NCBI RefSeq assembly: GCF_002575655.3
Contig: NC_053038.3
Span: 148,816,885 to 148,880,884, forward strand
Reading direction: 5' to 3'
DNA length: 64,000 bases
Source: Aegilops tauschii subsp. strangulata
Taxonomy: Eukaryota > Streptophyta > Magnoliopsida > Poales > Poaceae
Every line of letters begins with the position of its first letter. Within the stretch, counting starts at the first letter, position 1. Positions 1 to 11,471 of the stretch are shown here, piece after piece. Position numbers and translations under genes: made by a program. The notes under the pieces were generated by a model. That model saw only the letters and a list, made by a program, of their open reading frames with translations, searched no databases and was not told where the DNA came from.

Positions 1-700
1 TTCGCATAAGGAGGCTAGGCACGGCGTCTGTGCCCGGGCCCGTCCCTGCAACATCGATAAATCCAACGGCTGAGCTCTGTTTGATGGGCCGGCCCCGTTC
101 ACGTCACCTCCTGGGGTCGTTGGTGCTTGGCCTTCTCATGCGATAACCTCAGGAGATTCGTTCGGTGCAGGTTGTCTAACCATCTCGCAGGACCACCACA
201 GCCATCAAGAACCAAGACCAGGCGTAACCCGCCTTGAGGTAGGGCCTCCTGAGTCCCGCGCTGGCTCACGAGTGCCCAGACAAACCTCGTCTAGCCCTGC
301 CGTGCAAGCCACATGTCAGGGCGGGGCTGTACACGCCCCGGTGGCTCTCTGCAGTAGGGAGTCCCCTCCCACGTACCAGTGGAAGCACCATGCTCCGCGC
401 TAGCCGTCAACACTGCCAAGGAGCGGCTATGCCCGTGCAAGTGCGGAAGCACTATGCTTCGCGCTGGTGATAAACAACTAAGGGCGGCCTCATGTCCATA
501 TCAACATCAGGGAGCCCTTGAGCTCAGTGTCTGGCCTCATCACGACACCTCCCCTCGGGTGAGTCGTGCGAGGGGCTGGGCATGGGGGCTGCGCTCGGGT
601 CACGCCCAAGCTACGCCACCCTGCCAGGTCCCCCGGACGTGGTCCTCGCGCCACCCTCCCGAGCCGAGCCTTGGCGAGGACAAAGGTATGAAGGTCGTTT

Positions 701-1029
701 GAGCGTCAAGGGGGACTCCTGAGCATCAAGACACATGAGCCTAACTGGCCACGTAGCCCCTCACTCCTTGGTCTCGTCCTGGTGATCCGGACGACCCAAC
801 GGCGGTTGAGGTATGCACGGGGTCGGGCCCTGCCGACGTAGAACACTAGACCTATTTCTGCATTTCCTTTATGTAAGTTGTTTGCGTGTCAAGGGGGACT
901 CCTGAGCATCACGAGTCAGGAGCCTAACTGGCCAAGTAGCCCCTCACTCCTTGGTCTCGTCCTAGTGATCCGCACGACCCAACGGCGGCTGAGGTATGCG
1001 CGGGGTCGGGCCCTGTCGACGTAGAACGT
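701..1029 (+). repeat. Two tandem copies of a ~150 bp unit (period ~180 bp) with a stem-loop
   Basis: Units at about 701-868 and 883-1029 each run from 'caagggggactcctgagcat' through 'cctcactccttggtctcgtc' to 'gacgtagaac'. The second carries an inverted repeat CTCCTGA...TCAGGAG at about 900-921; the first has lost part of the right arm. The same pair of units is present in A and, reversed, in C, so it is a fixed part of the family. Role unknown. Confidence 0.8.
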
Positions 1030-1107
1030 AAAGAAAATGGGAAGGGAATCGCAAAATATCAAGAAAATATTACAGGACATATTGTTCTTCCAATACCAAA
1101 CGCAAGT

Positions 1108-1282
1108 TTAAACGCCTCCATGAGGCACGGTACATGTTGCAGGAGTTAAGTAGGAAAGGAGCCGCCAGCAAGTCATTCTGTCATCCCTGGACACCGCCGT
1201 CGCCTGCAAGGCATGCTTCTTCTCCAACGGCGTCGCCTTCACCTGTGCCACCAACCGGAGTTGCAGGATCAGTAGCACCGCC
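1108..1282 (-). pseudogene. C-terminal end of the antisense gene of element D, cut off by element C
   Basis: Read on the - strand this gives a tail ending ...RLLSYLTPATCTVPHGGV and a stop at 1108-1110. It lines up with the end of the antisense gene in A (15976 onwards, ...RFVPATCIRPRGGV). The rest of the D gene lies at 48064-50651, so the insertion of C separated the last 58 or so codons from the body by 46.8 kb. The protein is the coiled-coil-tailed member of the putative gypsy-type transposon family described at 48064. The gene carries other inactivating changes, so this is a fossil fragment. Confidence 0.75.
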
Positions 1283-1777
1283 TGTCGGATTTCGGGTTCT
1301 GGCAAAACCCTTGAGGTTCAAACACTGGGGTGCGCGCGAAGATTTCCCCCTACCTAATCACGCCCTCAGCCTCACCGCAATCTCAAAGCTTAGCTCGACG
1401 AACTCGCAACACAAGAGACACGAGATTTATACTGGTTCGGGCCACCATTGCGGTGTAATACCCTACTCCAGTGTGGTGTGGTGGATTGCCTCTCGGGCTG
1501 GGGATGAACCATACAAGGGAAGAACAGCCTCCTGAGGAGAGGTGTTCTTGTGCTTGGTGGGTGTGAGGATGAACTGAATCAATTCAAGATGACCTTTTTT
1601 CCTACTGTGGTGGCTAGTCCTATTTATAGAGGCCCTGGTCCTCCTCCCAAATATCGAGCGGGAAGGGAGCCAACAACGGCCAATTTGAAGGGGGACAGCT
1701 AGTACAAGCTATCCTGACTAAATGTGGTCTTCGACTGCCAAAGGCTCTGGTGGTGACGCCGTCTTGGGCTCCACGGT
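1283..1777 (-). repeat. 3' LTR of element C, first piece (interrupted by A)
   Basis: Runs parallel to 47158-47654 of the 5' LTR with about 24 differences in 495 bases by eye. On the - strand a TATA box (TATAAATA, reverse of 1621-1628) is present. The LTR resumes at 30187 after element A; the target duplication is ACGGT at 1773-1777 and ACGAT (one change) at 30182-30186. The intact sequence at 47646-47660 shows the uninterrupted order. Confidence 0.9.
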
Positions 1778-2401
1778 TGTCGGCGTCTGGGAACGGGGGT
1801 CCCTAGACTTGCCTGCCTGCGGCCCATGGCGTGGCTAAGTCAGTGGGCCGTACGGCCCATCTTCATCAACAAGGCATCCAAGACCCTCGCGAGGGGCCAA
1901 GCCTCTCGAGGCGGATGACGCAGGACCTCCTCGGGAGTGGCCTAGCCAGGCAGGCTCGCGAGGAGCGGAGATATCAAGGCAGGGCAAACCTCATGAGGCT
2001 CTCGTGACGTGGGCCATGACGATCGGCACCAGGCGGGCGCCAGCGCGCGCAACGTCCTTGTTTCCTCTTTGGTGCTAAGGAGGTAAGTGCAGGCGAGGAG
2101 TACCGAGGCCTCAGGCAAAGGTTGCCATATCGGTGCAACGAGACCAAGACCAAATGGACGGCAGGACGAAGGTCACCGTGGAGCCCAAGACGGCGTCATC
2201 ACTAGAGCCTTTCGTAGGCGAACACCACTTTTGTCAGGATAGCTTGTACTAGCTGCCCCCCTTCAAATTTGCCCGCCGTTGTTGCCTCCCTTCCCGCTTA
2301 ATATTTGGGGAGAGGACCAGGGGCCTATATAAGTAGAACTAGCCACCACAGTAGGGGCATCTCCGCTTGATCTGATCTGATCGAGAGCCTACCCTAGCCA
2401 C
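1778..2401 (+). repeat. 5' LTR of element A, first piece
   Basis: Matches 18968-19599. A TATA box (TATATAAG) is at 2326-2333. The 3' copy has a short extra tandem segment near 19216-19240 ('caggcagacgccaggcgggc') that is single here. The LTR is broken at 2401 by the Angela-like element with GCCAC duplicated, and resumes at 11124. Confidence 0.9.
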
Positions 2402-4136
2402 TGTTGGGGAACGTAGTAATTTCAAAAAAATTCTACGCACACGCAAGATCATGGTGATGCATAGCAACGAGAGGGGAGAGTGTTGTCCACGTACCCTCGT
2501 AGACCGAAAGCGGAAGCGTTAACACAACGCGGTTGATGTAGTCGTACGTCTTCACGATCCGACCGATCAAGTACCGAACGCACGGCACCTCCGAGTTCAG
2601 CACACGTTCAGCTCGATGACGTCCCTCGAACTCCGATCCAGCCGAGTGTTGAGGGAGAGTTTCGTCAGCATGACGGCGTGGTGACGATGATGATGTTCTA
2701 CTGACGCAGGGCTTCGCCTAAGCTCCGCTACGATATTATCGAGGTGTAATATGGTGGAGGGGGGCACCGCACACGGCTAAAAGATCGTTGATCAATTGTG
2801 TGTCGAGAGATGTGCCCCCTGCCCCCGTATATAAAGGAGCAAGGGGGAGGCCGCCGGCCAAGGGAGGAGAGGCGCGCCAGGAGGAGTCCTACTCCTACCG
2901 GGAGTAGGACTCCCCCCCTTTCCATGTTGGACTAGGAGAGGAAGGGGGAAAAGGTGGAGGGGAGGAAGGAAGGGGGGGCGCCGCCCCCCTCTCCTTGTCC
3001 TATTTGGACTGGGGGGAGGGGCGCGTGGCCCTGCCCTGGCCTCCTCTCCTCTCTTCCACCTAGGCCCAATAAGGCCCATTAAGTTACCGGGGGGTTCCGG
3101 TAACCTCCCAATACTCCGGAAAAATCCCGATTTCACCCGGAACACTTCCGATGTCCAAACATAGGCTTCCAATATATCAATCTTTATGTCTCGACCATTT
3201 GGAGACTCCTCGTCATGTCCGTGATCACATCCGGGACTCCGAACAACCTTCGGTACATCAAAACATATAAACTCATAATATAATTGTCATCATAACGTTA
3301 AGCGTGCGGACCCTACGGGTTCGAGAACTATGTAGACATGACCGAGACACCTCTCCGGTCAATAACCAATAGCGGAACCTGGATGCTCATATTGGCTCCC
3401 ACATATTCTACGAAGATCTTTATCGGTCAGGCCGCATAACAACATACGTTGTTCCCTTTGTCATCGGTATGTTACTTGCCCGAGATTCGATCGTCGGTAT
3501 CTCGATACCTAGTTCAATCTCATTACCGGCAAGTCTCTTTACTCGTTCCGTAATACATCATCCCGCAACTAACTCATTAGTCACAATGCTTGCAAGGCTT
3601 ATAGTGATGTGTATTACTGAGTGGGCCCAGAGATACCTCTCCGACAATCGGAGTGACAAATCCTAATCTCGAAATACGCCAACCCAACAAGTACCTTTGG
3701 AGACACCTGTAGAGCACCTTTATAATCACCCAGTTACGTTGTGACGTTTGGTAGCACACAAAGTGTTCCTCCGGTAAACGGGAGTTGCATAATCTCATAG
3801 TCATAGGAACATGTATAAGTCATGAAGAAAGCAATAGCAACATACTAAACGATCGAGTGCTAAGCTAACGGAATGGGTCAAGTCAATCACATCATTCTCC
3901 TAATGATGTGATCCCATTAATCAAATGACAACTCATGTCTATGGCAGGAAACACAACCATATTTGATCAACGAGCTAGTCAAGTAGAGGCATACTAGTGA
4001 CACTCTGTTTGTCTATGTATTCACACATGTATTATGTTTCCGGTTAATACAATTCTAGCATGAATAATAAACATTTATCATGATATAAGGAAATAAATAA
4101 TAACTTTATTATTGCCTCTAGGGCATATTTCCTTCA
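2402..4136 (-). repeat. 3' LTR of the Angela-like element
   Basis: 1735 bp, TG...CA ended. On the - strand it starts TGAAGGAAATATGCCC and ends CGTTCCCCAACA. A TATA box lies on - at 2828-2836. A perfect 13 bp stem with a 5 nt loop (2883-2913) sits about 47 bp upstream of it in the sense direction. Confidence 0.95.
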
Positions 4137-4150
4137 GTCTCCCACTTGCA
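4137..4150 (-). other. Polypurine tract of the Angela-like element
   Basis: On the - strand the purine-rich run AAGTGGGAGAC lies directly before the 3' LTR, the position where plus-strand DNA synthesis is primed in Copia elements. Confidence 0.8.
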
Positions 4151-4169
4151 CTAGAGACTATAATCTAGA

Positions 4170-7100
4170 TTACACAGTAATGATTCTTACACCCATGGAG
4201 TCTTGGTGCTGATCATGTTTTGCTCGTGGAAGAGGCTTAGTCAACGGGTCTGCAACATTCAGATCCGTATGTATCTTGCAAATTTCTATGTCTCCCACCT
4301 GGACTAAATCCCAGATGGAATTGAAGCGTCTTTTGATGTGCTTGGTTCTCTTGTGAAATCTGGATTCCTTTGCTAAGGCAATTGCACCAGTATTGTCACA
4401 AAAGATTTTCATTGGTCCCGATGCACTAGGTATGACACCTAGATCGGATATGAACTCCTTCATCCAGACTCCTTCATTTGCTGCTTCCGAAGCAGCTATG
4501 TACTCCGCTTCACACGTAGATCCCGCCACGACACTTTGCTTAGAACTGCACCAACTGACAGCTCCACCGTTCAATGTAAATACGTATCCAGTTTGCGATT
4601 TAGAATCGTGCGGATCAGTGTCAAAGCTTGCATCAATGTAACCATTTACGATGAGCTCTTTGTCACCTCCATAAACGAGAAACATATCCTTAGTCCTTTT
4701 CAAGTATTTCAGGATGTTCTTGACCGCTGTCGAGTGATCCACTCCTGGATTACTTTGGTACCTCCCCGCTAAACTTATAGCAAGGCACACATCAGGTCTG
4801 GTACACAGCATTGCATGCATGATAGAGCCTATGGCTGAAGCATAGGGAACATCTTTCATCTTCTCTCTATCTTCTGCAGTGGTCGGGCATTGAGTCTTAC
4901 TCAATCTCACACCTTGTAGTACAGGCAAGAACCCTTTCTTTGCTTGATCCATTTTTAACTTCTTCAAAACTTTGTCAAGGTATGTGCTTTGTGAAAGTCC
5001 AGTTAAGCGTCTTGATCTATCTCTATAGATCTTGATGCCTAATATATATGCAGCTTCACCGAGGTCTTTCATTGAAAAACTCTTATTCAAGTATCCCTTT
5101 ATGCTATCCAGAAATTCTATATCATTTCCAATTAGCAATATGTCAGCCACATATAATATCAGAAATGCTACTGAGCTCCCACTCACTTTCTTGTAAATAC
5201 AGGCTTCTCCAAAAGTCTGTATAAAACCAAATGCTTTGATCACACTATCAAAGCGTTTATTCCAACTCCGAGAGGCTTGCACCAGTCCATAAATGGATCG
5301 CTGGAGCTTGCATACTTTGTTAGCTCCCTTTGGATCGACAAAACCTTCCGGTTGCATCATATACTACTCTTCTTCCAGAAATCCATTCAGGAATGCAGTT
5401 TTGACATCCATTTGCCAAATTTCATAATTATAAAATGCGGCAATTGCTAACATGATTCGGACAGACTTAAGCATCGCTACGGGTGAGAAGGTCTCATCGT
5501 AGTCAATCCCTTGAACTTGTCGAAAACCTTTCGCAACAAGTCGAGCTTTATAGACAGTAACATTACCGTCAGCGTCAGTCTTCTTCTTGAAGATCCATTT
5601 ATTTTCAATGGCCTGCCGAGCATCGGGCAAGTCAACCAAAGTCCATACTTTGTTCTCATACATGGATCCCATCTCGGATTTCATGGCCTCAAGCCATTTT
5701 GCGGAATCTGGGCTCACCATCGCTTCTTCATAGTTCGTAGGTTCGTCATGGTCTAGCAACATAACCTCCAGAACAGGATTACCGTACCACTCTGGTGCGG
5801 ATCTTAATCTGGTTGACCTACGAGGTTCAGTAATAACTTGATCTGAAGTTTCATGATCATTATCACTAACTTCCTCACTAATTGGTGTAGTTGTCGCAGA
5901 AACTGATTTCTGTGATGATCTACTTTCCAATAAGGGAGCAGGTACAGTTACCTCATCAAGTTCTACTTTCCTCCCACTCTCTTCTTTCGAGAGAAACTCC
6001 TTCTCTAGAAAGGATCCATTCTTAGCAATGAATGTCTTGCCTTCGGATCTGTGATAGAAGGTGTACCCAACAGTCTCCTTTGGGTATCCTATGAAGACAC
6101 ATTTCTCTGATTTAGGTTCGAGCTTATCAGGTTGAAGTTTCTTCACATAAGCATCGCAACCCCAAACTTTAAGATACGACAACTTTGGTTTCTTGCCAAA
6201 CCATAGTTCATAAGGTGTCGTTTCAACGGATTTTGATGGTGCCCTATTTAGAGTGAATGCAGCCGTCTCTAAAGCATAACCCCAAAACGATAGCGGTAAA
6301 TCAGTAAGAGACATCATAGATCGCACCATATCTAGTAAAGTACGATTACGATGTTCGGACACACCATTACGTTGTGGTGTTCCGGGTGGCGTCAGTTGCG
6401 AAACTATTCTGCATTGTTTCAAATGTAGGCCAAACTCGTAACTCAAATATTCTCCTCCACGATCTGATCGTAGAAACTTTATTTTCTTGTTACGATGATT
6501 TTCCACTTCGCTCTGAAATTCTTTGAACTTTTCAAATGTTTCAGACTTATGTTTCATTAAGTAGATATACCCATATCTGCTCAAATCATCTGTGAAGGTG
6601 AGAAAATACCGATATCCGCCACGAGCCTCAATATTCATCGGACCACATACATCTGTATGTATGATTTCCAACAAATCAATTGCTCTCTCCATAGTTCCGG
6701 AGAACGGTGTTCTCATCTTGCCCATGAGACACGGTTTGCAAGTACCAAGTGATTCATAATCAAGTGATTCCAAAAGTCCATCATTATGGAGTTTCTTCAT
6801 GCGCTTTACACCGATATGACCTAAACGGCAGTGCCACAAATAAGTTGCACTATCATCATCAACTCTGCATCTTTTGGCTTCAATATTATGAATATGTGTA
6901 TCACTACTATCGAGATTCAACAAAAATAGACCACTCTTCAAGGGTGCATGACCATAAAAGATATTATTCATATAAATAGAACAACCATTATTCTCTGATT
7001 TAAATGAATAACCGTCTCGCATCAAACAAGATCCAGATATAATGTTCATGCTCAACGCTGGCACCAAATAACAATTATTTAGGTCTAATACTAATCCCGA

Positions 7101-8150
7101 AGGTAGATGTAGAGGTAGCGTGCCGACCGCGATCACATCGACTTTGGAACCATTTCCCACGCGCATCGTCACCTCATCCTTAGTCAATCTTCGCTTAATC
7201 CGTAGCCCCTGTTTCGAGTTGCAAATATTAGCAACAGAACCAGTATCAAATACCCAGGTGCTACTGCGAGCATTAGTAAGGTACACATCAATAACATGTA
7301 TATCACATATACCTTCGTTAACCTTGCCATCCTTCTTATCCGCCAAATACTTGGGGCAGTTCCGCTTCCAGTGACCAGTCTGCTTGCAGTAGAAGCACTC
7401 AGTTTCAGGCTTAGGTCCAGACTTGGGTTTCTTCTCCTGAACAGAAACTTGCTTGCTGTTCTTCTTGAAGTTTCCCTTCTTCCCTTTGCCCTTTTTCTTG
7501 AAACTAGTGGTCTTATTGACCATCAACACTTGATGCTCCTTTTTGATTTCTACCTCCGCTGCCTTTAGCATTGCGAAGAGCTCGGGAATTGTCTTATTCA
7601 TCCCTTGCATGTTATAGTTCATCACGAAGCTCTTGTAGCTTGGTGGCAGTGATTGAAGAATTCTGTCAATGACGCTATCATCCGGAAGATTAACTCCCAG
7701 TTGAATCAAGTGATTATTATACCCAGACATTTTGAGTATATGCTCACTGACAGAACTATTCTCTTCCATCTTGCAGTTGTAGAACTTATTGGAGACTTCA
7801 TATCTCTCAATCCGGGCATTTGCTTGAAATATTGACTTCAACTCCTGGAACATCTCATATGCTCTATGACGTTCAAAACGTCGTTGAAGACCCGGTTCTA
7901 AGCCGTAAAGCATGGCACACTGAACTATCGAGTAGTCATCAGCTTTGCTCTGCCAGACGTTCATAACTTCTGGTGTTGCTCTTGCAGGAGGCCTGGCACC
8001 TAGTGGTGCTTCCAGGACGTAATTCTTCTGTGCGGCAATGAGGATAATCCTCAAGTTACGGACCCAGTCCGTGTAATTGCTACCATCATCTTTCAACTTT
8101 GCTTTCTCAAGGAACGCATTAAAATTCAACGGAACAACAACACGGGCCAT
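4170..8150 (-). pseudogene. Copia gag-pol polyprotein, one stop codon and a mutated reverse transcriptase active site
   Basis: The frame runs from the ATG at 8150 to the stop at 4170-4172, about 1326 codons, the usual length for BARE/Angela. Domains in order: gag (UBN2-type, residues about 1-240); zinc knuckle C252, C255, H260, C265; protease with DTG at 302-304; HHCC zinc site (H440, H445, C471, C474) and integrase core with D500, D563, E599; reverse transcriptase; RNase H with its D, E, D, D residues visible. Two faults stand out. A TAG at 5364-5366 ends the first 928 residues just inside the reverse transcriptase. Further on, the YVDD motif reads YVAD, with alanine coded at 5145-5147. Both would block replication from this copy. 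Everything else looks intact, so decay is recent. The start was chosen because it opens the conserved gag N-terminus. Confidence 0.93.
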
Positions 8151-9370
8151 TTATCTACAATTAACATAGACAAGCAAGATACTATTAGGTACTAAGTTCA
8201 TGATAAATATAAGTTCTATTAATCATATTACTTAAGAACTCCCACTTAGATAGACATCCCTCTAATCATCTAAGTGATTACGTGATCCAAATCAACTAAA
8301 CCATGTCCGATCATCACGTGAGATGGAGTAGTTTCAATGGTGAACATCACTATGTTGATCATATCTACTATATGATTCACGCTCGACCTTTCGGTCTCCG
8401 TGTTCCGAGGCCATATCTGCATATGCTAGGCTCGTCAAGTTTAACCTGAGTATTCCGCCTGTGCAACTGTTTTGCACCCGTTGTATTTGAACGTAGAGCC
8501 TATCACACCCGATCATCACGTGGTGTCTCAGCACGAAGAACTTTCGCAACGGTGCATACTCAGGGAGAACACTTTTATCTTGAAATTTTAGTGAGAGATC
8601 ATCTTATAATGCTACCGTCAATCAAAGCAAGATAAGATGCATAAAAGATAAACATCACATGCAATCAATATAAGTGATATGATATGGCCATCATCATCTT
8701 GTGCTTGTGATCTCCATCTCCGAAGCACCGTCATGATCACCATCGTCACCGGCGCGACACCTTGATCTCCATCGTAGCATCGTTGTCGTCTCGCCAACTA
8801 TTGCTTTTAAGACTATCGCTACCGCTTAGTGATAAAGTAAAACAATTACATGGCGATTGCATTTCATACAATAAAGCGACAACCATATGGCTCCTGCCAG
8901 TTGCCGATAACTTGGTTTACAAAACATGATCATCTCATACAATAAAATATAGCATCACGTCTTGACCATATCACATCACAACATGCCCTGCAAAAACAAG
9001 TTAGACATCCTCTACTTTGTTGTTGCAAGTTTTACGTGGCTGCTACGGGCTTAGCAAGAACCGTTCTTACCTACGCATCAAAACCACAACGATAGTTTGT
9101 CAAGTTGGTGCTGTTTTAACCTTCGCAAGGACCGGGCGTAGGCATACTCGGTTCAACTAAAGTGAGAGAGCCAGACACCCGCCAGTCACCTTTAAGCAAC
9201 GAGTGCTCGCAACGGTGAAACCAGTCTTACGTAAGCGTACGCGTAATGTCGGTCCGGGCCGCTTCATCTCACAATACCGCTGAACCAAAATATGACATGC
9301 TGGTAAGCTGTATGACTTATATCACCCACAACTCACTTGTGTTCTACTCGTGCATATTACATCAATGCAT
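8151..9370 (-). other. Untranslated leader of the Angela-like element
   Basis: About 1.2 kb between the primer site and the gag start, without an open frame of note. In BARE-type elements this region carries the RNA dimerisation and packaging signals; I cannot point to those here. It contains one copy of the 'gttccgaggccat' block (near 8401) that is duplicated in element X. Confidence 0.7.
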
Positions 9371-9390
9371 AAAACCAGGCTCGGATGCCA
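9371..9390 (-). other. Primer binding site of the Angela-like element
   Basis: On the - strand, directly after the 5' LTR (one base gap), TGGCATCCGAGCCTGG resembles the complement of the initiator methionine tRNA 3' end used by Copia elements of this group (canonical TGGTATCAGAGCC). Confidence 0.8.
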
Positions 9391-9391
9391 C

Positions 9392-11123
9392 TGTTGGGGA
9401 ACGTAGTAATATCAACAAAATTCTACGCACACGCAAGATCATGGTGATGCATAGCAACGAGAGGGGAGAGTGTTGTCCACGTACCCTCGTAGACCGAAAG
9501 CGGAAGCGTTAACACAACGCGGTTGATGTAGTCGTACGTCTTCACGATCCGACCGATCAAGTACCGAACGCACGGCACCTCCGAGTTCAGCACACGTTCA
9601 GCTCGATGACGTCCCTCGAACTCCGATCCAGCCGAGTGTTGAGGGAGAGTTTCATCAGCACGATGGCGTGGTGACGATGATGATGTTCTACCGACGCAGG
9701 GCTTCGCCTAAGCTCCGCTACGATATTATCGAGGTGTAATATGGTGGAGGGGGGCACCGCACACGGCTAAAAGATCGTTGATCAAGTGTGTCGAGAGATG
9801 TGCCCCCTGCCCCCGTATATAAAGGAGCAAGGGGGAGGCCGCCGGCCAAGGGAGGAGAGGCGCGCCAGGAGGAGTCCTACTCCTACGGGGAGTAGGACTC
9901 CCCCCTTTCCATGTTGGACTAGGAGAGGAAGGGGGAAAAGGTGCAGGGGAGGAGGGAAGGGGGGGCGCCGCCCCCTCTCCTTGTCCTATTCGGACTGGGG
10001 GGGGAGGGGTGCGCGGCCCTGCCCTGGCCTCCTCTCCTCTCTTCCACCTAGGCCCAATAAGGCCCATTAAGTTACCTGGGGGTTCGGGTAACCTCCCGGT
10101 ACTCCGGAAATCCCGATTTCACCCGGAACACTTCCGATGTCCAAACATAGGCTTCCAATATATCAATCTTTATGTCTCGACCATTTGGAGACTCCTCGTC
10201 ATGTCCGTGATCACATCCGGGACTCCGAACAACCTTCAGTACATCAAAACATATAAACTCATAATATAACTGTCATCGTAACGTTAAGCGTGCGGACCCT
10301 ACGGGTTTGAGAACTATGTAGACATGACCGAGACACCTCTCCGGTCAATAACCAATAGCGGAACCTGGATGCTCATATTGGCTCCCACATATTCTACGAA
10401 GATCTTTATCGGTCAGATCGCATAACAACATACGTTGTTCCCTTTGTCATCGGTATGTTACTTGCCCGAGATTCGATCGTCGGTATCTCGATACCTAGTT
10501 CAATCTCGTTACCGGCAAGTCTGTTTACTCATTCCGTAATACATCATCCCGCAACTAACTCATTAGTCACAATGCTTGCAAGGCTTATAGTGATGTGTAT
10601 TACTGAGTGGGCCCAGAGATACCTCTCCGACAATCGGAGTGACAAATCCTAATCTCGAAATACGCCAACCCAACAAGTACCTTTGGAGACACCTGTAGAG
10701 CACCTTTATAATCACCCAGTGACATTGTGACGTTTGGTAGCACACAAAGTGTTCCTCCAGTAAACGGGAGTTGCATAATCTCATAGTCATAGGAACATGT
10801 ATAAGTCATGAAGAAAGCAATAGCAACATACTAAACGATCGAGTGCTAAGCTAACAGAATGGGTCAAGTCAATCACATCATTCTCCTAATGATGTGATCC
10901 CGTTAATCAAATGACAACTCATGTCTATGGCTAGGAAACACAACCATCTTTGATCAACGAGCTAGTCAAGTAGAGGCATACTAGTGACACTCTGTTTGTC
11001 TATGTATTCACACATGTATTATGTTTCCGGTTAATACAATTCTAGCATGAATAATAAACATTTATCATGATATAAGGAAATAAATAATAACTTTATTATT
11101 GCCTCTAGGGCATATTTCCTTCA
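9392..11123 (-). repeat. 5' LTR of the Angela-like element (promoter copy)
   Basis: 1732 bp. TATA box on - at 9816-9824. The 13 bp stem seen in the other LTR is kept exactly (9871-9883 with 9889-9901) while its loop differs (tacgg against taccg). Confidence 0.95.
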
Positions 11124-11398
11124 GCCACAAGAACACCTCAACCTCAGGAGGCTGTTCTTCCCCTTGTACTGTTCATCATCAGCCCAAGAGGCAATCCACC
11201 ACCACCACACTGGAGTAGGGTATTACACCAGAACGGTGGCCCGAACTAGTATAAATCTCGTGTCTTTCTGTGTTGCGAGTTCGTCGAGTTCGTCCGCGAG
11301 ATCTTAGTGAGCTAGGGCGTGGATCAGTAGGAGGTGAAGACTTAGCACGCACCCTAGAGTTCGAACCTTAAGGGTTTGCCGGAACCCCACATCCGACA
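11124..11398 (+). repeat. 5' LTR of element A, second piece
   Basis: Continues the LTR after Angela (first five bases are the GCCAC duplication) and ends CCACATCCGACA at 11398, matching 30004-30181 of the 3' LTR. Confidence 0.9.
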
Positions 11399-11418
11399 TT
11401 TGGCGCACCAGGTAGGGG
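11399..11418 (+). other. Putative primer binding site of element A
   Basis: TTTGGCGCACCAGGTAGGGG directly follows the 5' LTR. C has the related TATGGTGCCCAGGTAGGGG at the same place. The form recalls the TTTGGCGCC...GGGG sites of Tat-lineage Gypsy elements; the tRNA is not identified. Confidence 0.6.
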
Positions 11419-11471
11419 TGCGCCGTAGCTTCCCTTCCGTCGATTTGTCGCTCTGTCGCTTCGTCGTCTCC

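Larger units (their letters stand above)
1..1282 (+). mobile_element. Element D, left part: internal 3' spacer of a Gypsy retrotransposon
   Basis: This stretch matches the spacer of element A around 14990-16150 (same order of blocks, for example the 'accaagaccaggc' block near 210 and the tandem repeat near 700-1030) and the reverse of C around 33670-34900. It is therefore the inside of a third copy of the same Gypsy family, reading on the + strand. It stops at 1282 where element C begins, and the continuation is found at 48064, after C, sharing CCGCC (1278-1282 and 48064-48068). The 5' LTR, gag and protease of D lie to the left of the window. Apart from the repeat block and the tail of the antisense gene, no coding sequence is seen. 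Confidence 0.85.
2402..11123 (-). mobile_element. Angela/WIS/BARE-type Copia retrotransposon, full length, - strand
   Basis: Two LTRs (2402-4136 and 9392-11123) bound a complete inside of about 5.25 kb, and GCCAC flanks the element at 2397-2401 and 11124-11128. LTR ends, primer site and polyprotein all fit the Angela/WIS/BARE group of Triticeae Copia elements. The polyprotein is open from gag to RNase H except for one stop codon and carries a changed catalytic residue in the reverse transcriptase, so the copy looks recent but inactive. I count about 31 substitutions between the LTRs, near 1.8 percent, which with the usual grass rate of 1.3e-8 per site per year would mean roughly 0.7 million years. 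Confidence 0.95.
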
